Source of the DNA: Oscarella lobularis
Lineage: Eukaryota > Porifera > Homoscleromorpha > Homosclerophorida > Oscarellidae
NCBI RefSeq assembly: GCF_947507565.1
Contig: NC_089194.1
Coordinates: 1,426,001-1,490,000, forward strand
Direction of reading: 5' to 3'
Length of the DNA stretch: 64,000 bases
The notes under the pieces were generated by a model, which was not told the origin of the DNA, made no database searches, and worked only from the letters and a program-made list of their open reading frames with translations. A program made the translations under genes and the position numbers. Shown here one piece after another: positions 24,201 to 33,694 of the stretch (position 1 is its first letter; the number at the start of each line of letters is the position of its first letter).

Positions 24201-25660
24201 CTAATCCCCCCGGACCGCTATCGACGCCGTTCCAAGACACCGGAGGCCCGACGCGATGATCAAGCAGCAAATCTTGCACTTGATCAATGAGACTATTGAC
24301 CTCGAGAGCGGAGACGCTCACAGCGAAATGACATTTCGTTCTACGAGAGAAAATACTACTATTTCCTCTCCCCCCATAAAGAACGACGTCCTAATACTTC
24401 TGCCTCTGATGCTCGATCAGCTTGAATAGCCACGAAATGCTCGTTGGAACGATGCCAAGCCGATCCGGACAATCGTCAAAGCCAACCATGATGGAACTCT
24501 TACCTAAGAAACCGCAGTGTGTTCATCTAACCCAAACAACGTACGTACAAAGGGAAAGGATTGTCACTAAAGTGCCAGGGAGAATCGTTTTCGGTCAATC
24601 AATTAAACGATTAATTAATTAATAACTATTATTAGAAAGCGTTGCAGGAGGAAATCATCTCGACGGAGAGAAGATTACCTAGCCTCGCTTGGCCGTAACA
24701 GGCGATGCAGCCGTCCGTGCCGCTCAGAACGGAATGAATCACTTCGACGAGAGACGCGTTGCACATGTCCGTCTGTGAGGAAGGGGGAGAGATAGAAAGA
24801 GAGAGATTTCCTACTAATGATCCCGGGCAAACGATCGCTCGTTTGTTTAGACAGTACTTGCGTCGCGTCGCTCGTCATTATGGAATCGAAAGCGAACGTT
24901 TTCGGCGCGACCGAGCGAACGTGTTTTCGTCGAAATTGCGTGAGAATCGGAGCGGTCGGATCGGATATCGTTATCTTTGCGAAAAAGAAACACGTTATAA
25001 CTTTTTTGGGGGAGGTGCTTGCATATGGGGCCCCCACTTGTTTCTTGCGATCGTTCACGTCCAAGAACTGCGCCGATTCGGTGTTATTCTTCGCTAGACG
25101 TAAAAGAACGCGAACCTAATTCAAAAAAATGAAGGGGGATTCGAAAAAATGACTCGTTTTCAAATAATTATAAAAATTTCACTTTTCCGACTCCGCGATG
25201 ACGCCGATTGAATTTGACGAGCGCGGGCGGCGCCGACGGCGGTGCGACTTTGAGCGCATTCACGAAATTCGTCCCCAGCGGCAACGTGTAAATTCCCTCC
25301 TCGTGCGCCTTACGACTACGAACGAAGTCCCACCCACGCCATTAGAAAAGAGACAAAGATCGAATTCCTACCGAGACGTGTCGACTGCGCTTGTTGTCGG
25401 TATTCCGTACGAATCTACGGTCGCGTTTTGTTGCAGCGGCTGCGACGGTTGCGGCGGTTGCGGCGGTTGCGACGGCGGCGAGAGCGGCGGTGCGTCGATG
25501 GGGATAAGAGACCGCTGATGGTATCCGTACTTGACGGCGCGACTCTTTGCCTTGATGTGCCGCACGCGCTGTTTCTCTTCGAGATACTTCGTCGCTCGCG
25601 TCACGCAAGCGGACGGCATGTTCGGCGGCACGCGACGAACTCGACTCGGCGGCGGCGGCG

Positions 25661-25697
<37 letters not shown>

Positions 25698-25706
25698 CGT
25701 TTCCAT
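21288..25706 (-). CDS. Kinesin-like protein KIF26 (kinesin-11 / VAB-8 family)
   Basis: A divergent kinesin that in bilaterians binds microtubules without clear motility and affects signalling and migration. The ATG at 25706 (METSPPPP) opens a Pro-rich N-terminus; in-frame codons upstream leave the start open. Motor elements in order: VRVLLRLAKNN (about 25115), TFAFDSIM, the P-loop region GCIACYGQARLGKSSIMVG (24700-24490), GIVPTSISWLF, VSALEV, AAYYLDCALHA, a switch II region reading LIDLASCEK instead of DLAGSE, ESKLTQLLQESLG and IHKMRKRR. SSSGGESSSEES and DTAIYVGGG then follow, both KIF26 hallmarks. A long disordered tail (21577-23228) has poly-Asp, poly-Gly and SH3-like Pro-rich runs. Two small final exons (21519-21449 and 21392-21288) end in SLTLV and TAA. 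The GKS of the P-loop is kept, while switch II is degenerate. Confidence 0.93.
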
Positions 25707-26265
25707 CACGATCGTTCGGAATTTCTCCGAAGAGGTCTGCGAGGGATGGACTACGTTTCGGCTCGCCGAAGCGGCGGAGAAAGGGACGCGGAACCAGAAC
25801 CTATCTGCTATCATTCCGCGACTGGAGTCAATCAAACTACCGCGGAAACAAAGAGCCGATTCTCTCTCCTTGCGAGGCGAGGTGATAGTCGACAAAGAAT
25901 GCAGACGGAGACCGGAAAACGTGGAGTGGGGGGAGGACAAAAGCCTACCTTTTCACTCGCTCTAGAAATTCAAGAGATACGGCTTCTTGACTTCCTCGCG
26001 ACCGCGACGCGACGCTCGTAAAAGGAAATGATCGCGGTCGAGTGCGTCGGCGACGCTAAAAAGCAACCCCGCGAAGAATTTTTGCCCGCCTCCCTCTTTA
26101 ATCAATTACCTGCGAAAACCCGGATCGCAAAACTTGCGTCTCTCATTGAAGTATTAGAAAATTAGAGTGATTTGTATTGGAGAGGGGGAGAGGAGAAATT
26201 CGTTACAAAGGAGCTACTTCTAAACTTAGGCAGCAATCCAACTCAAAAAAAATAAAGAGATGCGT
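25707..26265. other. Intergenic region between KIF26 and VPS39
   Basis: Contains the KIF26 5' flank and the VPS39 3'UTR. An open frame upstream of METSPP could extend the KIF26 N-terminus to about 25940. Nothing else was seen. Confidence 0.4.
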
Positions 26266-29200
26266 CTATTTCGCAGTGGAGTCTTTGAGTTTCTTCTCGT
26301 AGCACCAATAATGCTCGATCGTGCCGTCTGGGTGTCTCGCGAATGCGCTGATGAGATGGGGGGGGGGGGGGGGGGGGGGGGATTCGATTGATCTGGGCCA
26401 AATTCATAAGTCTACGTACCTCGTTTGTAGCCGTTTCCTGCACGAACTGCAAAGATGCTCGTCTGTGACGAGAACGCGACTACTCTCAATTTGCATGCGC
26501 TGTTGATGGACCTGGGAATAGGGAGGCGTACGAACGCAATTATTAATTATTTAATTTTTTTGATTGAAAAGTGTCACCTGAAGTAGCTCGGCGTGCCTGA
26601 GACTCTTCAGCACTTGGCCGTGTCGCCACTGCATTGCCTGCTGCTCAATGACTTTTTCCAAGAACGACCGCACCTTTTTCAGTTCGGTCTCCTTGGGCAG
26701 CACGGCCAGAGCCTTTGGGTAAAAGTTTTCGCTCGCTCTCGAATACATTTCGTCTTATGTTTTACTTTTGGCGTGTCAATGTATTGGTGGTGTTTTGTTA
26801 GCACTTGCAGGGCCGCTATAATGTTTGGCTCGCCAACACTTACGGAGGAGTCGTCGTTCTCAAGACCCAAGTACATCCGAAAGAGAGCCAAATAAACCTG
26901 AGGGAAAAAATCAACAAATTTCTTTTCAAAAAAAAGAAGACGGATTTAATTAAAAATATTATTTATACATCTTCGGATGCGCTTCCCTGCCGGTATTTCC
27001 GTCTGCAGTATCTGAAAAGAGAGAGCAAGGTCTTTTTCTCGTCGTCCTCTCAAACTAACTCCTCCTACTCTTCCGCTTTGCTTTCGTCTTTTAACTCTAA
27101 GGCGTATATACGCAAAGCCGCTTCGTGTCGACCTAGCTTCCCTAAGAGCAGGGCACGTTCAAGGAGATAGTCTAGAACCGTTTACAAATAAGTGACAAAT
27201 AGGAGAAGAAAGAAAAAAGGCGACGACGCACCTCTGGGGAAGTCTTTTATTAGGGGGGCCGCTTTATAACATTCCGATTTTTCGAGAAATACCATCAGTT
27301 GCCGGCGAAATTCTTCCGCCTCTAAGCAGAGAAAAGACGAGTGTACGTATGCGTCGCGTTATGTGTGTGTGTGCGTGTGTGTGTGGTATACTTCGACCCC
27401 CGCCTTTGGCTTCCGCGAGGTAGAGAAGAATAAGATTGTTGTGAAGTTCGGACCTCTGGTCTTTCCAGTCGTTAATAACGTGTTCCTTTTTCGAAAGAAA
27501 GAAAGAAAGAAAGAAATCAAAGAGAGGGAAATCTATGACTGCAGTTCTTTTCAGACCAAGTATCTTATAGCAATTTCCCGATTAAAATCCTTCAAATAGG
27601 CGACGACTTTATCGACAGGCAAGGGTTCGGCTTTCGATCTGGGATCCTCGTTTCGAACAATGAATATCTACAAAATCTCATTTTTTTCGATACATATTAG
27701 CTATTTTATGCACTAACTTTGAGACCCTCAGACGGATATTTCTGCAGTATCCATTTCGAGTACTCAAATATAAGGTCCAAATGCTCAGGCCCTAGAAATA
27801 GCACCTAGCTAGACGTCCTCATCGAAGTGCACACTTCTAGCATTACCTAGACTCTGCAAGTACTCAATCGTTCGTGAGGGACCCGATAGAGGACCCGACT
27901 TAGAGTGCGCTTTCTCAAGGAGAAGCTTGAGTGCTAACAGGGTACATATACATTGCATGTTGCTTGGAATGCGTCGAGGGAAAGACGAGACCTTTTCCGT
28001 GCTCCTTCTTGCTCGAGTAGAGAAGAACGAGCTCGCTCCACTTTTCGAATTTCGTCAGAGTGCGTTCAGACTCTTGAAGGTGACAGTTGTTGTCGTGATG
28101 CTTCAAGAGGGGTCCGACGAGACGTTCGTTCACCTGAGAAATGCGTGCAAGCGATCGCGATAAAATAATAACCGTAAAACACGATAGGTAGTCAAAATTG
28201 CAATTTATTGCAGGAGAAAAGAGTCGGCCTTCCCTTGCAGTTTTATTGCAATTTATTGCAGGAAAAAAGAGTCGGCCTTCTCTTGCAATTTTATTGCAAT
28301 TTATTGCAGGAGAAAAGAGTCGGCCTTCTCTTGCAGTTTTATTGCAATTTATTGAAGTAGAGAAGAGTCGGCCTTCTCTTGCAGTTTTATTGCAATTTAT
28401 TGCAGGAGAAAAGAGTCGGCCTTCCCTTGCAGTTTTATTGCAATTTATTGCAGGAGAGAAGAGTCGGCCTTCTCTTGCAATTTTATTGCAATTTATTGCC
28501 AGTCCCTGGTCGATCTACCTGAACGTAGCATTTGAGTAGAGTCGTGTCAATTATTTCGTTCATTGTTCGTTGATGTTGAGCGCGTTCTGCATCCAATTCC
28601 GTATCTATGAAGAGCTAGAATGTAACCCTCCGAAAAACGTGGTCTAATTACCTTTCATTTTTCCTAGCATGTGTCGCTTATCGAGTAGATATTCAATGAG
28701 CGCCAGATATCCTTTCTCGAGCTCCTGTCCAGCCAGGACAGGCGCTCGAAACTCCGACTGCTTCTGAACAGCCGCTTTGGGCAGAAGCGATGGAAAGAGT
28801 CCAATCACTTCGCGAGGATCTTGAGAAGGAAAAAGAGCGAGTGAGACCAAACCTAGAGAGAGAGAGAGAGGGAAGAGAGAGTTTGAGGACCGGTATCGAG
28901 GCCAGCAAAGCGTTTGAGCGAGTCTTCGAATCGGTGTTGGGCGAATAGGTGAAGAGCGAATTTGTATTGAATTTCCTGAACGTAGTCTTCCTTATCCACT
29001 CCGCTATCGTCGTCCTCAATCATTTCCTAGAAGAGAAGATCGATTGCGAGGCGATTTCAAAGAGGATTTCTTACTGCAAGTTGCAGTGATAGCTCATATT
29101 GATTCGCCACCATGAATTGTTCGATTTGCGCTTGTAAAGACTTGGGTACAAGTCGCCATATGGTGTGTGACGAAGCTATGTAGATGGCTCTAAAAGAAGG

Positions 29201-31353
29201 AAAAACGCTGCTGCACGTCTCTACAGGAAAGTGAGCTTACCGCCCTATAGCCAAGTATTTGGGCAAAGTTACTGAAATCGTTTGAACTAGATGCTTTGGA
29301 TCGATCGTTCTGATTTCAACCAAACCAGCACTGAAAAGGAATTTTTGACTCAAAGCCAAAGGGGATTGAATCAACACTTACGAAGGCGAGAGAATGGCTA
29401 TCATGTAAGGCTTGTAATATTCTGCAGAGAAAAGAGATTGACATAGGCAAGATTACGGTTGGTCCTCGATTATCCGGACCCCTTTGCTTTGGGGATAGTA
29501 TATTTTTATGTTTGAACGTCTTCTAAACATTCGTCTACTCTTTTTATTCGTTTTTTACACAATTAACACTCGTTTTCGCTTTAGCAAAATCACTATACAA
29601 CTGATAGGTGCTTTTTTTTCAGTCACAGATATCAAGAGTTCGTATAATAGGGGTTCTGATAATCAAGGACCAAATGCACTCGTTCTTCTTTCTACCCATG
29701 ACGGATGGAGACTCGGACCACATCGTCGCGTGTTTCTGCGTCGGTTTGCCGTCTGAATTCACGATCACGCTCATCTCATCCTTTACTAAAAAACCCGAGT
29801 ACGTTTTTATTTATGAGTCAAGAACAAGCCAAAAATTCGAGGCTCAAGAACAAGCCAAAAATATTTGAGGCTCAAGAACAAGCCAAAAATATTTGAGGCT
29901 CAAGAACAAGCCAAAGCTCACGAACAAGCAAAAAATTCGAGGCTCAAAAACAAGCAAAAAATATTTGAGGCTCAAGAACAAGCAAAAAATATTTGAGGCT
30001 CAAGAACAAGCAAAATATTTGAGGCTTAAGAACAAGCAAAAAATATTTGAGGCTCAAGAACAAGCAAAAACATTTGAGGCTTAAGAACAAGCAAAAAATA
30101 TTTGAGGCTCAAGAACAAGCAAAAAATATTTGAGGCTCAAGAAAAAATATTTGAGGCTCAAGAGCAAGCCAAAAATATGTTTGAGCGTCTCCCCCCCCCC
30201 CCTCTCATACAGAAAAAATTCTCGGTAGAACCCTAGGATCTGCTTTGATTTACTCACCCAGTGCCAGTCTTCCATTGGGCAATGACGACACCAAAGGATC
30301 ATTCTTTCCCGTTGGAAATAGCTCAATCAGTTTTCCCGTTTGAGTCTGAGGAGAGAAGGAATCACGCATCAATTTCGTGTATGTGGATATGGAATGCCTT
30401 TATTATGCAGTATTCCTTTCTGAAGCCAACCGCTATGGAGTCACTGCACCAGGCAATGGTCTTAGCAGTATCCGGAAGATTCAAATCAAACTAAGAGAAG
30501 AGCATTGACACATGGAATGAATGATGATTCGGTTTTCTGACGAGGAGATCTTGAAAAGTATTGTCTCGCCATTCAAATAGCTAAAACGATATTTTTCAAT
30601 AGTAAATGATTACGTGGAACCTGCACCTCTATTCTTCGTCGAACGGACACAGCCAATCGGAGCTGGTATTTGGGAACGGGAGCACCACGAGGCCGGTGAA
30701 CCTAAGATATGAAATGCATATGTAGTTGACCATGAATTCCTATCGTCTTCTCTTACCTTCAAATCAGCGTTGAATACGACAGCGCCTTGCGTCTTTGTCA
30801 GTCGAAATCGCAGCCCAAACGTATCCAAATCATGCACACTCACAATGCTGTCTATCCTCCCCAAAATACTCATATTAATGTTCTTATATCTAAAGCGAAT
30901 CCTTTACCAGACAGACTAATAATGATGTTGAGTTCTTCGACAACAGTAAGCTAATGAAAACGTCTTCACCTCTACCCTTGCAAAGCTAGTTTATCCTCAC
31001 CTGAACAATAGGCTTCGTGGCGAAATTCTTATTGGTCTTCTTCAGAGTAACCTTGTGCTTACCAGTCGGATCTAAACGGTGCAGCCGTATCTCTAAGTGT
31101 TATTGCACCTCCATGTGAAACGTGCAGCAGGACTACGCGCGATGAGCTATCCAGCTACGTACCGTCTGAGTTTGCAACTTCGTAAAGTATTAGGTGCCCT
31201 TTTCGCGTGCCAACGAGAAGCGTCGAGCCTGAGACGAGCGTTTTCGCAAAAGGGGCCCGTCTTCTTGATACTTGGTTTACCGAAGGTAGCAATAGATTCA
31301 ATTTGAATGGGTAGCTTTTCGACGACGGCGATGCAGTCAAACGCGTCGGACAT
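26266..31353 (-). CDS. VPS39 (HOPS complex subunit, Vam6/Vps39)
   Basis: A tethering factor for fusion of late endosomes, lysosomes and autophagosomes. The ATG at 31353 gives MSDAFDCIAVVEKLPIQIES. After a short intron, STLLVGTRKGHLILYEVANS opens the CNH beta-propeller. Clathrin-repeat-like helices follow (VIGLFPSLLPKAAVQ, LEKGYLALIEYLLDKRHML, NNCHLQESERTL, YLALFRMYLGLENDDSS). Near the end come ALQVLTKHHQYIDTPK, ALAVLPKETELKKVRSFLEK and the zinc-binding tail LCSSCRKRLQT joined to SAFARHPDGTIEHYWC. The match to animal VPS39 extends from end to end. Several introns hold tandem repeats. The final intron acceptor is preceded by a 24-base C run (sense strand) that acts as its pyrimidine tract. Confidence 0.95.
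26358..26381. repeat. Poly-G/poly-C tract of 24 bases in the last VPS39 intron
   Basis: Twenty-four G on the plus strand, read as C in the VPS39 transcript. It sits about 10 bases before the final acceptor AG, taking the place of the polypyrimidine tract. Confidence 0.95.
28195..28500. repeat. 48-bp minisatellite in a VPS39 intron
   Basis: About six copies of a 48-bp unit containing CAATTTATTGCAGGAG and GAGTCGGCCTTCTC. The period is divisible by three, so the plus strand shows a false 16-residue protein repeat. It lies between exons matching VPS39 on the opposite strand. Confidence 0.9.
29825..30180. repeat. About 28-bp minisatellite in a VPS39 intron
   Basis: A dozen or more copies of a unit with the core GAGGCTCAAGAACAAGC and an A-rich remainder. 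Some copies are shortened. The array ends at a short C run (30190-30201). Confidence 0.9.
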
Positions 31354-32087
31354 GACGAGGATAGGAGCGGACGACGAGTTCCCGGATAACGCAATTGAAA
31401 GTGCTGGATATAATAATTCGAATTTGCTTATATAAGTTATTCCCAAGCCTAGGTATTTTTCTCTTTCTCCCAAATAACTGCAGAATTTTGCCAGTGGAAG
31501 TCATCCAACACAAATCAAATTATGATAACACTTCCCCCATGTTCCGTTTCTTAGACGATCTCTTCCCCCACTCTACGCATCTTTTTAAACAGAATGAGTG
31601 CGTGTTTCAGTAGAGCTGGTAGTAAGTCTTTGTAGACGACCAGTCGCAAATGCTGTACTGCGGCATAACAAAGCTATGCTGACTCCAAGGACTTCTGTAA
31701 TATTGCTAATGCCGCTGTTTACGTCATCCGAGTGGTATCTTGGCAATGGAAGACCGGGGTCCAGATATGGAACTACCCTAAAAAAACGCGGAAATTATGC
31801 ACAGATTTCAGACTCTGGAAGTATCACACAGGAAAGTGGTTCCGTTAGGCTCGGTTTCTGTCATTCGATAGGGCACGTCCGGACTGAGAAACGAAAACAC
31901 CCCCGCCCCTCGCAAACCCTAAAGTGCATGACGAGACGCGCCGTGCGTCATTGTACCTCGAACGATTACCACGCGACACAGTGAAAACCGCCGCCCGCCG
32001 TACTCTCTGTCTCTAACGAAAAGGTACATGAGTAGAGAAATTGCTATAGGACAATCTTCGGATATTGGTCCTTTTGACAGAACTTTC
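31354..32087. other. Intergenic region between VPS39 and the first cystine-knot gene
   Basis: The divergent 5' flanks of VPS39 (minus) and of the cystine-knot gene (plus). No coding region was recognised. Confidence 0.5.
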
Positions 32088-32438
32088 ATGATGGATCGTG
32101 TCGGCTTCCTTTGCGCTCTCCTCTGTCTCGCCGCAACATTTCTCGTCACAGACGCTGGCTGTGATCTCGTCACTGCGTACCAATACATAAGCACGGGCCC
32201 TGCCGAATGTGGGGCGGGTAAAACGCTCTGGCACACGTACGACGCTGGCAAGAAGTGCACAGGGACGTGCGAGTCGTGGACGAACGTAATACCCGCGGAT
32301 CCCTACTTCGAAAGCGTAAGCGATTGTTGTCGCGTCACGGAATCAAAGACGGAAAATATCCAACTGTCCGGCTGCGGTAACAAAGTGAAGAGCTTGCTCG
32401 TCCCGACAAAGTGCGGTTGCGTCTCCTGCAATGTCTGA
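32088..32438 (+). CDS. Secreted cystine-knot protein, glycoprotein hormone alpha (GPA2)-like, copy 1
   Basis: A small single-exon coding region. The start is ATGATG at 32088; an earlier in-frame ATG at 32028 would spoil the signal peptide. A hydrophobic signal (FLCALLCLAATFLVTDA) is followed by a mature chain of about 90 residues with ten cysteines. Their order is C, C, CxGxC (KCTGTCES), CC (DCCRV), C and CxCxxC (KCGCVSC). This is the arrangement of glycoprotein hormone alpha/GPA2 subunits, including the CxGxCES and terminal CxCxxC elements. No N-glycosylation sequon was seen, unlike vertebrate GPA. The likely role is a secreted ligand or ligand subunit. DAN/gremlin or norrin-type cystine-knot proteins are alternatives, but those domains are usually larger. 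Confidence 0.7.
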   Translation: MMDRVGFLCALLCLAATFLVTDAGCDLVTAYQYISTGPAECGAGKTLWHTYDAGKKCTGTCESWTNVIPADPYFESVSDCCRVTESKTENIQLSGCGNKVKSLLVPTKCGCVSCNV

Positions 32439-32782
32439 AGGCCAATAACTGATCTAAATTAGTCTTTGTGGATTATAACTTGAATTGCTGGCGTAGCATA
32501 AGCAAGATGTGTAGTATACTGTACTCACTGTGTTGTGCTTTTAATTAAAAAGAAGCCAAAAGTGTTCGATCGCACAGGTGTCGGCCGCGTGTTGACGTCT
32601 AATGTGTAATTGATCCAAAAATAGAGGATGACGCTCGACAAGGCGAGGCACTAGTTCCGGCACAGACTCCACCTATACGGGGCACAAGAAAAAACCCGTG
32701 GGACAAAGGATAGCGACCTTGCCCAGCGTAAAGTTCGTCATTCACGTATCATCCAGCCGTCCATCATCACCTGTCAACACAG

Positions 32783-32921
32783 GTAAGTTCCCTATGACAG
32801 CGCGTCAACAGACGATGCCCGATGACAACGAAGAAAACGAGACCACCCCCTTCCCCCCCGACAACGCGACCCCTTGACAACACGGCTACATATGATAACT
32901 GATACCTGACTCCTTCTCTAG
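32783..32921 (+). other. Probable 5'UTR intron of the second cystine-knot gene
   Basis: A strong donor (CACAG|GTAAGT at 32783) and a pyrimidine-rich acceptor (CCTTCTCTAG at 32921), ending 13 bp before the start codon. This indicates a separate transcription unit for the second cystine-knot gene. Confidence 0.5.
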
Positions 32922-32934
32922 CGTTTCCGTAGTG

Positions 32935-33243
32935 ATGGATCTACGTCTTTCGATTACATTTCTGCTTTTGTGTCTACTCGGCGTCGGTTCTGCGTGTACG
33001 GCGGCGCCGAGGGATATCTACATCGACGTGAGCGGCTGCACCTATCAATACTTTCCTGGCAAAGCATGCGAGGGCAAGTGCAACCAGTTAGCCTTGCCAC
33101 TACTCGATCCGCCCAATGAAATGTTGCAGTCTGAGTGCTGCAAACCGGCTAAGTACCAAAAGGTGGCGGTTCCTTTGAGAGGTTGCGGCAAGACGCATAT
33201 TCTCGAAATACCGACAGAATGCTCGTGTCAAAGCTGCGGGTAG
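32935..33243 (+). CDS. Secreted cystine-knot protein, GPA2-like, copy 2
   Basis: A tandem paralogue of the gene at 32088. It has a signal peptide (SITFLLLCLLGVGSA) and a mature chain of about 80 residues with ten cysteines in the same order: C, C, CEGKC, ECC, GCG, CSCQSC. Both copies share a basic/hydrophobic strand before the seventh Cys (VAVPLRGCGK here, IQLSGCGNK in copy 1). There is no N-glycosylation sequon. It lies about 500 bp after copy 1 in the same direction. The two could pair as a heterodimer or act as homodimers. That is inference. Confidence 0.7.
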   Translation: MDLRLSITFLLLCLLGVGSACTAAPRDIYIDVSGCTYQYFPGKACEGKCNQLALPLLDPPNEMLQSECCKPAKYQKVAVPLRGCGKTHILEIPTECSCQSCG

Positions 33244-33694
33244 ACTGACCTCTGCATGAAAGACAGAAAACTACGGATCCTGTTGCGTTGATTATTGATT
33301 CGTTGTTACATTGTTGCGCGCTAATTCAAGATTTCCTTTCTGCTTTTCATGTGTTGCTAGGCGCGGCGTTGTGGGGATCCTTAGAGGCACTCACAGGAAG
33401 TCGCAATAATTAATTAGTTATACGCAACAAGAATAGACTGACCTCGACCATCCCCTCATGACAGCATGCACATGGGCTCACTAAAATAAAAATCTTCCTC
33501 CGCGTGCGTGCAATTTTAATACTGAAGAAGTACCTTTTTATGGTGCGCTTAGATGAAACCTCGGCGTGACTACTGAAACTAAGGACGTCAATATAATAAA
33601 GAGCACCGCGTTTTCCTAAAATTTTCCAACTACGTAAATTCTTTTTGAAAAAGCGCTCAGCGAAGCGGGTACGAATCGTTCGTAAGTACTTACT
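33244..33694. other. Convergent intergenic region
   Basis: 3' flanks of the second cystine-knot gene (plus) and of the receptor pseudokinase (minus). No gene was seen. Confidence 0.5.

Noticed and set aside
28195-28500. CRISPR-like array
   Set aside because: Units are contiguous tandem copies without unique spacers, in a eukaryotic intron.
28198-28539. Apparent 16-residue protein repeat
   Set aside because: It lies on the strand opposite VPS39, within one of its introns, and arises from the 48-bp period.
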